From Bacillus sp. ISL-18 (GTDB lineage Bacteria > Bacillota > Bacilli > Bacillales > Cytobacillaceae), in NCBI RefSeq assembly GCF_018613415.1, contig NZ_JAGGQG010000010.1:409573-473572 (forward strand): 64,000 nt of DNA, in the 5' to 3' direction. Under the pieces are notes generated by a model. That model had not been told where the DNA came from and searched no databases. It worked only from the letters and a program-made list of their open reading frames with translations. Both the position numbers and the translations under genes were made by a program. Below are positions 34,515 through 42,648 of this stretch, piece after piece (within the stretch, counting starts at the first letter, position 1; the number at the start of each line of letters is the position of its first letter).

Positions 34515-35111
34515 ATGGATATTAATAAATTAAAGGAACAAGCTGATAACCAAATCCAATTAAGAGAACAACTAATTTCAAGGTATGAAGATTTTAGAAA
34601 TATCTGCGATAGCCTAAATGATTTAATTGTAGAAAAACAAATATCAAAAAAAGAGGAACTGATTGCTGAATACAAAGATTATTTCACTAGTAACGGATTT
34701 GAAGTAAGTGAAGATAACAATTTCCATAAGGCTATTTATAAGGATACGGTTATTGAATTTAGGGATGAAAGCCCAACAATTGAAACTGAAGTACATTTCT
34801 CATTGGCGATAAGACCGCAAGGAGTATACCAAACTCTTGTTATTAAACCTGAATCATCAAAAGAAAGAATGCTTTATTTCAAAAATGTCTTAAAATATAA
34901 AGATGCATTTATTGAATTTAAAACAGGAGAAGAAATGTTCAATTCAATCAAAGAAGTTTCAGAATTAGAAAAATTAACTCGGCAGTTAGAGGAAAATATA
35001 AATTGGTATGACAGAACAGTTAAAGAGTTTAAAGATATAAACTTTATCTATGGGATATATAAGACTGATAGGGAATTTACTAATTTCAAACAATTCTTTG
35101 AAGCTATATAG
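34515..35111 (+). CDS. Unknown island protein (198 aa)
   Basis: 198 aa, soluble and charged. A long N-terminal coiled coil (about residues 1-55) precedes a beta-rich middle and a second helical part (about 145-185). AAGGAGATGACTAA upstream supports the ATG. It ends just before the third UUCG terminator. No family recognised. Confidence 0.65.
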   Translation: MDINKLKEQADNQIQLREQLISRYEDFRNICDSLNDLIVEKQISKKEELIAEYKDYFTSNGFEVSEDNNFHKAIYKDTVIEFRDESPTIETEVHFSLAIRPQGVYQTLVIKPESSKERMLYFKNVLKYKDAFIEFKTGEEMFNSIKEVSELEKLTRQLEENINWYDRTVKEFKDINFIYGIYKTDREFTNFKQFFEAI

Positions 35112-35849
35112 TTATTCCTTAATTCCAGAATTAAATTGAGTCCGAACGCGGGCTTCCTTCGGGAAGTCTTTTTTGTGCAATAGTTCCTTTTTATTATGCA
35201 ATTGTGCAAAGGGTTATGGATACGGTGAAATGATGAAATGTTGATACGAGAGGCTTTGATGGACACTTTTTATCCAAGGTTAGTTAAAAATATTATGCAA
35301 ATGACTATTACTGTACGGGACAAATATCAATACTAATATAGAGGTAGTTGAGGAAAAGTTTGGTGGCAGCGGTTTGTCAATGGTGGTTTATCCAAAGGGA
35401 TTATTCTACCGTAAACATTTCCCCTACAATATTTCAACCAACAGTTTATTCCAACAAGTGTAATTAACGGTAAATATGCAATGTATCTATAAATGCAATT
35501 GGTCAAGCAATAGCACAGCATAAGGAAAACTTGTCAAATGTAATTATTACCAACAGATATTCTTAGTAATTGTTACCAATAATCCTTACAACCAAATCTT
35601 CTATTATCACAATCATTACAACTAATCAATAACACTTATTACCATTGACATACAATATAATCAACACACAATCGAACAAACACATTAAATATTATCATTG
35701 TTATAAATAATCTGACTAAACGGGTTATGGTAGGGGTAGGGTAAATTCCCAGCCTTTGGCAAATTGGGTGTTAATCCATAATACATTTTCGTTTTACAAT
35801 TCGGGGTTAATTTTTATTTTTTCTCAAACCTAATTCAGCGAAAATTAAA
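35112..35849. other. Gene-free 738-nt stretch of the island
   Basis: It contains the UUCG terminator at 35149-35174. Around 35290-35520 short open segments in different frames (for example EVVEEKFGGSGLSMVVYPKG) could be the remains of a gene broken by several frameshifts. From 35535 to 35710 the plus strand is almost free of G and repeats TTACCAA-like words (35545, 35573, 35639), somewhat iteron-like. No functional gene is supported. Confidence 0.4.
35149..35174 (+). terminator. UUCG-loop terminator after the 198-aa gene
   Basis: GGGCTTCC-TTCG-GGAAGTC followed by six T; third copy of the same hairpin. Confidence 0.88.
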
Positions 35850-36338
35850 TTAATTTTTGGGAACAGGATTGTTATTTGCTTTTCGGACTATAGTGATAAA
35901 AGCCCGGCACATAAGTAAAGTTATACTTGAAGTCCAGAAGCTAGTAAAGGAATTCCATCCGTTTTTAAATTTAATTAAAGACGTTTTCTTCTCTAAGAAA
36001 TACTCTATTACAGCCATTGGAATAGTAAAATAGAATGTTTTAACAATTATACCTAAAATATTGGATTTCATAGTAACTTGGTTAAAGTAAACACAGGTTA
36101 TAGGATAAAGTAAATAATCAAAAATAAAGCTAATATCAAAGTATTTAAATAAATTTATTGGATATTTGATGTATCCCTTTTTCACAGTTATATTATCTAA
36201 AAGTGTAGATATAAATCCTTTAAATAGAAAGATAAGTAACCAATCTTTTACGGGTGGTTTTCTCATCAAATTTATGAATGAAATTATTCCAAAAATTAAT
36301 AAAGCCCTTAATATGTTTTTCTCTAATGTGTGTTTCAT
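35850..36338 (-). CDS. CBO0543-like integral membrane protein
   Basis: 162 aa with about four hydrophobic helices. The segment RKPPVKDWLLIFLFKGFIST and the basic GYIKYP loop are typical of the CBO0543 family of Bacillus/Clostridium membrane proteins, function unknown (recognised from memory). AGGTG site ahead of the ATG. Placed between the gene-free stretch and the recombinase, on the recombinase strand. Confidence 0.68.
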   Translation of the reverse strand: MKHTLEKNILRALLIFGIISFINLMRKPPVKDWLLIFLFKGFISTLLDNITVKKGYIKYPINLFKYFDISFIFDYLLYPITCVYFNQVTMKSNILGIIVKTFYFTIPMAVIEYFLEKKTSLIKFKNGWNSFTSFWTSSITLLMCRAFITIVRKANNNPVPKN

Positions 36339-36462
36339 AACTTCACCTCATAGGTAAGTATGCCCAACTTGATGGAGGAAATATTTAAGATAAAAGTGGT
36401 AATTGATGGTGCTAAACGGGTGCATAGATTTTATTAAGGTGTATTCCTTGTTAAAGATAAAA

Positions 36463-36494
36463 AAAGACTGCCCGTATTATTTTGGGGCAATCTT
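36463..36494 (-). terminator. Terminator after the serine recombinase
   Basis: Minus strand GATTGCCC...GGGCAGTC (one mismatch) followed by seven T; it overlaps the end of the recombinase gene. Confidence 0.8.
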
Positions 36495-37949
36495 AAGTTC
36501 AACATAATCATATTCAATTTCTGGTTCACCGTTAGCCTGACTACCTACAATAAATTCTTCATGTCTTTGATAATAAACCCTATCAATAATCAACTTCAAT
36601 AAACGGTTAATTTCTGCTTTATCAGTAGCTTTTTTAACCTTCTCCAATATGGTTAATTTCTCTTGTAATTTCTTTTCAGCGGAAATAATATCGGCTTCTG
36701 CAATCTGTTGTTCAACCTCTCTTATATTAGCTTCTAATTGCTTAATATCCTTCTCAATATCGGCTTTATCTGAAAGGTATTCTTCTTTAGTGAATATGCC
36801 ATCTGTATAGGCTTCTCTTGAACGTTTTAACTTAGTTGAACATTTACCCTTGGCTGATTTTAAAGCTTCTAATTGCACCGTTAAATCGTTTGTATTAACG
36901 TCTGAAGAGTTATCTAAAACCTTCTGCCATTCCTTATTCCAATAATGTTCAACAAATTCAAGCTGGTTATAAAATTCTGCAAGTAATCTTTTTTCGTTAA
37001 TTCCTTTGCTTCCGCATTTATGACATTTCTTAGCCATTAAATCTTTATCAGGGTTATATTGAAAGCCAATCTTAGCACCGCAATTATCACAATATACAAG
37101 GTCTTTTAAGATGGTTCTTACTTCTCCCCTAGAACGGTTTCTAACCTCATTATCACCGCTTAATCTTGCTTTAATTGCTTCTTGTACTCTTAACCATTGT
37201 TCCATTGAAACGATTGCTTCAAAGGCTTCAGGAACTTCTATAACTTCAGTAATGTTGCCCTTTTTATCCTTAAGGTGAAAAACTAATGTTCCAGTGTATT
37301 GTTTATTATAAAGAATGTTATTAACCGATTTATACGGCTTGTTTACACGTTTAGCAATATCTTTCATTCCATGTCCTTGTTCAGCCATATTAAAGATAGT
37401 TTTAACTATTTCAGCTTCTTCTGTTGGTACTAATGTTCTTTTCCTATCAATAACAATAGCTTCATAACCAAACGGTGATTTACTTGCTACATATTCACCA
37501 CGTTTAGCCTTTTCAACTGTACCTGTTCTCATTCTGTGACGGATAACACGATATTCATTACTGTTTACTGCTGAAGAAATATCATATAACAACCGTTGGT
37601 TACTGTTGTTTAAATCAATGGTTTCTTTTTGTGTAATGATTAAAACGTTATTTTCTGCAAGTGTATCAGCAATTATTTGTGAATAGTGTCCACTTCTTGA
37701 AAGTCTGCTTATCTCGGTAATAACAACCGCATAATACAATCCCTTTTCTACATCATCTAATAAACGGATTAACTCATGTCGTTCTTCCCACTTGGAAGCA
37801 CCTGAAACAATTTCTTCGTATTCGGTATAGCTAAAACCGTTTTTCTTACATATTTCTCTAGTTATTTGTCTGTGGTTTTGTAATGTTTGGTCTGTATCGC
37901 CTTCGGAACGACTTTTCCTGTTGAATATTGCTACGTGTTGTTTTGCCAT
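36477..37949 (-). CDS. Large serine recombinase (integrase of the island)
   Basis: 490 aa. The N-terminal resolvase domain has the nucleophile context FNRKSRSEGD (Ser13) and the conserved VITEISRLSRSG. A recombinase domain follows (SPFGYEAIVIDRKRTLVPTE), then a zinc ribbon CDNCGAKIGF...CHKCG near residue 288 and a long coiled coil (about 360-440), the usual layout of phage-type large serine integrases. It catalyses site-specific insertion and, with a directionality factor, excision. The start codon is 68 nt from attR. No obvious directionality factor is seen. Confidence 0.95.
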   Translation of the reverse strand: MAKQHVAIFNRKSRSEGDTDQTLQNHRQITREICKKNGFSYTEYEEIVSGASKWEERHELIRLLDDVEKGLYYAVVITEISRLSRSGHYSQIIADTLAENNVLIITQKETIDLNNSNQRLLYDISSAVNSNEYRVIRHRMRTGTVEKAKRGEYVASKSPFGYEAIVIDRKRTLVPTEEAEIVKTIFNMAEQGHGMKDIAKRVNKPYKSVNNILYNKQYTGTLVFHLKDKKGNITEVIEVPEAFEAIVSMEQWLRVQEAIKARLSGDNEVRNRSRGEVRTILKDLVYCDNCGAKIGFQYNPDKDLMAKKCHKCGSKGINEKRLLAEFYNQLEFVEHYWNKEWQKVLDNSSDVNTNDLTVQLEALKSAKGKCSTKLKRSREAYTDGIFTKEEYLSDKADIEKDIKQLEANIREVEQQIAEADIISAEKKLQEKLTILEKVKKATDKAEINRLLKLIIDRVYYQRHEEFIVGSQANGEPEIEYDYVELKIAPK

Positions 37950-38016
37950 TTCCTCTCACCTTCATTAATAAAATATATATCTATTATTATATTAACATTA
38001 GGTATCTGTAATTGCT

Positions 38017-38026
38017 ATTGGTGAAG
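38017..38026. other. Right attachment site (attR) of the comGB island
   Basis: ATTGGTGAAG, related to ATTGCAGAAG at attL. From GAAG onward the sequence is comGB coding sequence. It lies between the recombinase start and the comGB 3' part. Confidence 0.75.
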
Positions 38027-38967
38027 CGATTGAATCCATAGCATTACAATTGCCAGCCAATCGAAAGGAGGAATTATATGGTTGTCTAGTTGAGTTAAAA
38101 CAAGGGTCACCCTTTCATGTCGTATTGAACCATCTTGGTTTTCAAAAAGACTTGATTGGCTATGTCTATTTTGCTGAACAGCATGGCAGTTTTGCCGAAG
38201 CACTTTTGGAAGGAAGTGAACTCGCGCTATTAAAAGATAAGGACATGAAAAAGCTTTTAAAATTACTGCAATATCCCTTATTATTGATGTTTATTACTGG
38301 GTTTCTATTTGTTTTCATTGAGAACACCTTACTGCCAAGATTTACAACGCTGTTTGCTTCACTCGGACTTAAGGAGAATTTTTTCACGAAGGTCCTCTAT
38401 GCTTTTGATCATTATTTCCCAACCGCCATTTGCATCGTCCTTACTTCACTCGGACTGACAACGATCTATTATTTTTTTGTATTTCGAAAACTCCCAATCC
38501 TCAAGCAAAGGGTCCTGCTTGTCCGTATCCCTATTCTGGGTAAAATCCTCAAATTGTTGTTCACACATTACTTTTCCATTCAACTAAGTTTCCTTTTATC
38601 AGGAGGCATTTCTGTCTCAGAGGCACTTTCCCTTTTTGAAAAGAATCACCGACAGCCATTTTACAGCCAATTAGCCGAAGACATAAGAATCAAACTGGTA
38701 ACCGGAGAAAAATTGGACACGATTATAGCCTCCTTTTTCTTTTTCGAGAAGGAATTTCCGATGATTATTAAACATGGCCAAGAAAATGGAAAATTAGAGC
38801 AAGAATTACTGTTTTTCAGCAGACATTGCGTGGCAACCATGGAGGAAAGGATTGAAAAAAGCCTAAAAACCATCCAGCCTATTCTTTACATATTTATTGG
38901 CTGTTTAGTTGTATCAATGTATTTAGCGATTCTATTACCAATGTTCCATCTGCTTGATGCTATTTAA
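38023..38967 (+). pseudogene. comGB: comGB 3' part, separated from its start by the island
   Basis: About 314 codons continuing GEAIESIALQLPANRKEE. It holds both halves of the type II secretion F / ComGB membrane domain, with transmembrane segments near LLLMFITGFLFVFIE, ICIVLTSLGLTTIYYFFVF and the C-terminal LYIFIGCLVVSMYLAILLP. A TTG at 38050 could start translation but without a convincing site, so the fragment is probably inactive unless the island excises. It is followed closely by comGC. Confidence 0.9.
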
Positions 38968-38986
38968 AAAATGGAGGAATTTAAAA

Positions 38987-39298
38987 ATGTTGAAAAATGA
39001 AAAAGGGTTTACCTTAATTGAAATGATGATTGTTATGTTGATAATTTCCGTGTTGCTTTTGATTACCATCCCTAACGTTACCAAGCATAATTCTAATATC
39101 AACAATAAAGGCTGCGAAGCTTACGTGAAAATGGTTCAAGCACAGGTCCAAGCCTATCAAATGGAAAAAAATAAAATCCCAACACTCGCTGAATTACAAA
39201 CCGCTGGCTATTTAAACGATGTCAAGGGCTGTCCGAACGGTCAAGAAGTTGCAATTGATTCGGAAGGTAAGGTCACCTCTGTTGCAAAAGCAGATTAA
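38987..39298 (+). CDS. comGC: Competence major pseudopilin ComGC
   Basis: 103 aa from ATG 38987 (GGAGG upstream). The type IV prepilin signal EKGFTLIEMMIVMLIISVLL has the ComC cleavage site between G and F and Glu5 of the mature protein. Two cysteines (GCEAYV and KGCPNG) form the known intrachain disulfide. It is the main subunit of the competence pilus. It overlaps nothing and follows comGB by about 20 nt. Confidence 0.96.
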   Translation: MLKNEKGFTLIEMMIVMLIISVLLLITIPNVTKHNSNINNKGCEAYVKMVQAQVQAYQMEKNKIPTLAELQTAGYLNDVKGCPNGQEVAIDSEGKVTSVAKAD

Positions 39299-39306
39299 TA
39301 ACCAGA

Positions 39307-39747
39307 ATGACAAAAAATCAAAAAGGCTTTACTTTGGTTGAGTCGTTACTAGTTCTCTCGATTTTTATGATTATCTCCTTCATCACAGCCTTTTCATTGC
39401 AACCTGAGCAATCTGTATTAGAAGATGAGGTTTTTTTGACACAACTCCGTGCTGATCTCCTTTATGGGCAACAATTTGCTATTTCACATCAAAAAGAAGT
39501 TACCATTGTACTTTTGCCAAGCAAACACAAATATAACTTATCTTTACAGGGACGCTTGCCGGCTATAATTGATAGGTCCTTCTCTCCTAATATTTACCTT
39601 ACCGAAGGCTCAATGCCCTTATCTTTTAAATTCCTGCCAGATGGCAATATCAATAAATTCGGCTCCTTCTTTATCGAGACGAAGGAAAAGGAATATCGGA
39701 TGACCTTTTTGATTGGGAGAGGACGATTTTATGTTACGGAGCAATAA
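39307..39747 (+). CDS. comGD: Minor pseudopilin ComGD
   Basis: 146 aa. The prepilin motif QKGFTLVESLLVLSIFMIIS is at residues 5-24, followed by a beta-rich domain. It overlaps comGE by 17 nt. Expected at the pilus tip complex with ComGE, ComGF and ComGG. Confidence 0.92.
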   Translation: MTKNQKGFTLVESLLVLSIFMIISFITAFSLQPEQSVLEDEVFLTQLRADLLYGQQFAISHQKEVTIVLLPSKHKYNLSLQGRLPAIIDRSFSPNIYLTEGSMPLSFKFLPDGNINKFGSFFIETKEKEYRMTFLIGRGRFYVTEQ

Positions 39748-40069
39748 AGGTTTTTTTCTGTTGGAATTACTGCTGTCACTTTCGACTATGTTAATGATTT
39801 GCCTGTTCTTACTTCCCTTATTAATGGAGGTCAGAGAACAATCAAGGAAAGTAGAGATAGAGAAAACGGCTCAAAGGATGATGTATGAGGAACTAAAGGC
39901 TAGAATCATTGACGGCCGAACATTTTCCAATTACACCATCCGTGAGAATAATATCGACTACAACATTACCTGGAAGAATCCTAATCAGACTGGTCAAAAG
40001 GAGGTTTGTGTAAGAGTTGAAAAGAATTCAGTTTATCCAGAAGCCACTATTTGCGGTATCCTTGAATGA
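39731..40069 (+). CDS. comGE: Minor pseudopilin ComGE
   Basis: 112 aa from ATG 39731. The N-terminus NKGFFLLELLLSLSTMLMIC is a prepilin-like signal with Glu5 kept. An internal coiled helix follows (about residues 30-55). Overlaps comGD and comGF, so all are translated together. Confidence 0.88.
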   Translation: MLRSNKGFFLLELLLSLSTMLMICLFLLPLLMEVREQSRKVEIEKTAQRMMYEELKARIIDGRTFSNYTIRENNIDYNITWKNPNQTGQKEVCVRVEKNSVYPEATICGILE

Positions 40070-40493
40070 AAAGGCTTTTACCTTAATTGAAGTATTGATT
40101 GCCTTTTCAATCTTTTCTACAATTATTTTCTTTATAGCCCCTATTTTTCAAATCATCCTAAACCAAAAAAGCATGCAAATGGAAACGCAGGAAATGGAAT
40201 GGGAAATTTTTTACAGTCAAGTTACAAAAGAAATTAGCACCGTTTCACATGCAGAGGTATCCTCCGGACGTTTAATTCTAACTAAAGGGTCAGATACCAT
40301 TCAATATGAAAAATATGGTTCAAACCTCAGACGAAGGGTAAATTCAACGGGACATGAGATTATTCTTCAAAATGTTTCACAATATTCCTTTTCCATCGTG
40401 AATAATGCAGTGAAAATGACGGTTGTGGACATATGGGGAAAGGAGTATTCGGTTCTGGCATACTCCTTTCTAAAATGGACTGCCAATACATGA
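40017..40493 (+). CDS. comGF: Minor pseudopilin ComGF
   Basis: Up to 158 aa. The prepilin motif EKAFTLIEVLIAFSIFST is at residues 18-35. A TTG at 40017 has AAAGGAGG 11 nt upstream and would give a 20-residue leader; a TTG at 40062 is an alternative start without a site. It overlaps comGE and ends ATGA with comGG. Confidence 0.88.
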   Translation: MKRIQFIQKPLFAVSLNEKAFTLIEVLIAFSIFSTIIFFIAPIFQIILNQKSMQMETQEMEWEIFYSQVTKEISTVSHAEVSSGRLILTKGSDTIQYEKYGSNLRRRVNSTGHEIILQNVSQYSFSIVNNAVKMTVVDIWGKEYSVLAYSFLKWTANT

Positions 40494-40873
40494 AAAACAG
40501 TGAACATGGGTTTACCTATCCCCTAACGTTGTGCACGTTACTTCTTTTCCTCCTGTTTTTCTCCATGCATATTGAGCAATTACTTTCGGAACGTAAAATA
40601 GCAGTTGAAACAAAGGAAATTCATATGCAGGAATATTACTTTCTGTCATCGGTCAAAAAAGTGGAATCGTTATACCAAACTCGAGGTACAATGCCTGCTA
40701 AAGGAACATTTATCTATCTAAATGGAACAGTGGATTATCGTCCGGAGACCCCTTCTGCCTATATACAGATAGTCGATTTCACAGTTGTTCTTCATGAGCG
40801 TGAACCTATAGTAGGTTATGGGTACTTTGATACCCGTTCAAAAACGATGATTAAATGGGTAGAAGTCAATTAG
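40490..40873 (+). CDS. comGG: Minor pseudopilin ComGG
   Basis: 127 aa from the ATG at 40490, which overlaps the comGF stop (ATGA). The N-terminus SEHGFTYPLTLCTLLLFLLF is hydrophobic and prepilin-like but lacks the usual Glu5, as ComGG proteins do. Last pilin gene of the operon. Confidence 0.85.
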   Translation: MKNSEHGFTYPLTLCTLLLFLLFFSMHIEQLLSERKIAVETKEIHMQEYYFLSSVKKVESLYQTRGTMPAKGTFIYLNGTVDYRPETPSAYIQIVDFTVVLHEREPIVGYGYFDTRSKTMIKWVEVN

Positions 40874-40929
40874 CTGTATGGATGATTAAAAAATGGACAT
40901 AATGTAGGTGTATAAAGGCAGGTGTGTCC

Positions 40930-41118
40930 ATGAAAACAAATGATTATGTTAAATATATGACGCAAACGTTCGTTAAATATGCTGACCAGCCTAAAGACGA
41001 GCGGAAACGCATCCGTATTGAGAAGAAACAAACAAAAGCGGATTTCTGGTACCGTTGGTTTGGCATCCTCCCCTATATCCTTTACTCGGAAGTAAAGAAA
41101 AAACGAAGATTTAAATAG
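40930..41118 (+). CDS. yqzE: YqzE family protein
   Basis: 62 aa from ATG 40930 (MKTNDYVKYMTQTFVKYADQ), the start that matches B. subtilis YqzE; a GTG six bases earlier is less likely. It is basic with a tryptophan-rich segment ADFWYRWFGILPY. Function unknown. It follows comGG, as in B. subtilis, and ends in a terminator. Confidence 0.92.
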   Translation: MKTNDYVKYMTQTFVKYADQPKDERKRIRIEKKQTKADFWYRWFGILPYILYSEVKKKRRFK

Positions 41119-41149
41119 CGGTATCTCATACCGCTTCTTTTTTTTGTCA
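41117..41149 (+). terminator. Terminator of the comG-yqzE operon
   Basis: GCGGTAT-CTC-ATACCGC followed by a run of T. Confidence 0.9.
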
Positions 41150-41468
41150 AAAAATCCACTAACTTAGATTGACAAAGAAGAAATTTCTATAAATTAGAAA
41201 CTTTATATAATATTGTTACAATAAAAAGACAGGAATTGTGAACATTTTCTAAAATATAGTGTTAACATTGTTAACTTCATTCCTTTGTTATTTCGCCTGT
41301 ATTATAATGGAATAAATTATGGGGGTTCGAGGTGAACAGTGATGGAACAAGGGTTTATCCAATGTTCTTCATGGTCAAATTCGAGGATTTTCAACAGAAT
41401 TGTAATTCAAGTATAACATCCAATATTGTTGACTTCAATAATGAGATATAGGACAGCTTATTCCAATA
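41150..41468. other. Junction between yqzE and the prophage; start of a possibly disrupted gene
   Basis: This 319-nt stretch holds a promoter-like region with two GTTAAC words (about 41260-41276) and TATTATAAT near 41300. A ribosome-binding-like GAGGTG precedes GTGATGGAACAAGG at 41340-41353. The frame encodes only MEQGFIQCSSWSNSRIFNR and a few more residues, then stops at about 41417. It looks like the 5' end of a chromosomal gene cut by the prophage. No att repeat can be named because the other end is outside the window. Confidence 0.4.
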
Positions 41469-41498
41469 AAAAAAAAGAGTGGCATTTTTAACCACTCA
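41469..41498 (-). terminator. Terminator of the small-gene operon
   Basis: Minus strand GAGTGG-TTAAAAATG-CCACTC followed by nine T; it overlaps the last codon of the 51-aa gene. Confidence 0.85.
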
Positions 41499-41651
41499 TT
41501 CCCCAGTAATATATTTACTTTTCAATAACCGCTTTATCAATTTCTCAACATCTAATTCCCCAACATATGTTACAGTCCCCAAACCTTCCACATGATAAGT
41601 TTGTTCTTGAGGTACTTTTTGTTCCTTATTTTTTTCATTATCATTTTCCAC
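41496..41651 (-). CDS. Tiny unknown protein, paralogue of its neighbour (51 aa)
   Basis: 51 aa from a GTG. The second half, YHVEGLGTVTYVGELDVEKL then IKRLLKSKYITGE, is clearly related to the gene upstream (41664-41822), so the two arose by tandem duplication. The N-terminus is lysine/glutamate-rich and variable. Function unknown. Last gene of a five-gene minus-strand operon. Confidence 0.62.
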   Translation of the reverse strand: MENDNEKNKEQKVPQEQTYHVEGLGTVTYVGELDVEKLIKRLLKSKYITGE

Positions 41652-41663
41652 TTTTAATCAGCC

Positions 41664-41822
41664 TTATCCAGTAATGTATCTACTTTTTAATAATCTCTTG
41701 ATAAATTTCTCCATATCATATTCCCCTACCGATGACACAGAACCAATACCTTCAATATGGAATGTTTCTTGAAATTCCGATACCTTTTCATCTTCAAATT
41801 CCTTTTTGTTTTCCTTTTTCAT
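41664..41822 (-). CDS. Tiny unknown protein, paralogue of its neighbour (52 aa)
   Basis: 52 aa from ATG 41822. FHIEGIGSVSSVGEYDMEKF then IKRLLKSRYITG matches the downstream gene in most positions, with a different charged N-terminus. It overlaps the end of the 57-aa gene upstream by 29 nt. The conservation of the C-terminal part in both copies suggests a real, selected protein. Confidence 0.62.
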   Translation of the reverse strand: MKKENKKEFEDEKVSEFQETFHIEGIGSVSSVGEYDMEKFIKRLLKSRYITG

Positions 41823-41967
41823 CAGTTTCCTTCTTTTCCCTTGTTTGATGATACAAGTTAATTATCGCTTTAGCCATTAAATCAAGATTAGGTTTATTTA
41901 TTTCAGTGCAAGTGCTAGGAGGTCTTCTTTTACCTGTGATTTTTGAATAGACAATTTGAGCTTTCAT
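41794..41967 (-). CDS. Small unknown protein (57 aa)
   Basis: 57 aa from ATG 41967 (GGTGAG upstream). MKAQIVYSKITGKRRPPSTC, then a helical stretch and a lysine/glutamate-rich tail. It is placed between an excisionase-like gene and the tandem paralogues in one operon. Function not recognised. Confidence 0.55.
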   Translation of the reverse strand: MKAQIVYSKITGKRRPPSTCTEINKPNLDLMAKAIINLYHQTREKKETDEKGKQKGI

Positions 41968-41972
41968 TGAAC

Positions 41973-42173
41973 TCACCATCTTTTTTTCGTTTTAGGCTTA
42001 CCTTTTAGCCAATTTTGAAATACTTCCTCATGAACAAGAAATTTATTTCCAATTTTCTTAACTTCAAATTCTCCACTTTTCATTAATTCATAAGCATTAG
42101 TTCTTCCTATATTTGCTACAACCATAATATCTCTAACGTCTAACATAACTTTTTTATTTGTAATCACACTCAT
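41973..42173 (-). CDS. Excisionase-like HTH protein, copy B
   Basis: 66 aa with one winged HTH of the excisionase/MerR-like type (DVRDIMVVANIGRTNAYELM, then VHEEVFQNWLKG). It is a paralogue of the next gene upstream (42226-42420); both share SGEF.V.K.G.K.LVHEEVFQNWL. Such proteins bind DNA and act as directionality factors or small regulators. Confidence 0.78.
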   Translation of the reverse strand: MSVITNKKVMLDVRDIMVVANIGRTNAYELMKSGEFEVKKIGNKFLVHEEVFQNWLKGKPKTKKRW

Positions 42174-42225
42174 AGTTGCACTTCCCGATCATTAATAATT
42201 GCTAAATCATATAAACTTCATTAAT

Positions 42226-42420
42226 TCACCATCTTTTTTTAGCTATATTCTTACCTCTTAACCAATTTTGAAATACTTCCTCATGAACTAGATACTTTCT
42301 TCCCATCTTAACAACGTGAAATTCTCCACTTTTCAATATCTCATATGCTTTAGGTCTACAAATTCCCATAACATCCATTACATCTTTAACTTCAAGCATT
42401 TCCTTTTTAAACCGACACAA
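42226..42420 (-). CDS. Excisionase-like HTH protein, copy A
   Basis: 64 aa from a TTG at 42420, chosen because GGAGGTG lies 5-6 nt upstream and the start then aligns with copy B; the frame is open further up. HTH segment EVKDVMDVMGICRPKAYEIL, then YLVHEEVFQNWLRGK. First gene of the five-gene operon, so it may regulate it. Confidence 0.75.
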   Translation of the reverse strand: MCRFKKEMLEVKDVMDVMGICRPKAYEILKSGEFHVVKMGRKYLVHEEVFQNWLRGKNIAKKRW

Positions 42421-42609
42421 TATAACACCTCCAAGTCCGTTAAGAATTATATCTGAATAAAATAGTATTGTCAAAATATTCAGTTAAATATTAATTAAGT
42501 TGATATAAAGTAAAAGCTTGTTTAAAAAATAAGGGACAGATTTGTAGAATAAGGACATAAATGTAAGGGTATAGAAATAAAGGTTTATAAAGGAAAGGGG
42601 TGAATTAAG

Positions 42610-42648
42610 ATGGAATCGTTTGGTGCTATTTTTCCAATTGGTTTCTAG
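42610..42648 (+). CDS. Possible 12-aa leader peptide
   Basis: ATG 42610 follows AAAGGGGTG and encodes MESFGAIFPIGF, ending in TAG whose G is the first base of the GTG start of the next gene. The strong site belongs to this tiny frame, so the next gene may depend on it for translation. Confidence 0.4.
   Translation: MESFGAIFPIGF

Larger units (their letters stand above)
28113..38022. mobile_element. Integrated island of about 9.9 kb in comGB, serine-recombinase type
   Basis: Bounded by short related sequences at 28107-28116 and 38017-38026. It carries a large serine recombinase gene 68 nt from the right end. The cargo is a zinc-ribbon protein, a TerS-like protein, two unknown proteins beside it, a 112-aa protein, a DUF262/DUF1524 nuclease, two plus-strand unknown genes and a CBO0543-like membrane protein. 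No portal, capsid, tail or large terminase gene is present, so it is not a complete phage; a satellite or genomic island is more likely. Removing it rebuilds an intact comGB frame, which fixes its limits to within a few bases. Confidence 0.88.
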
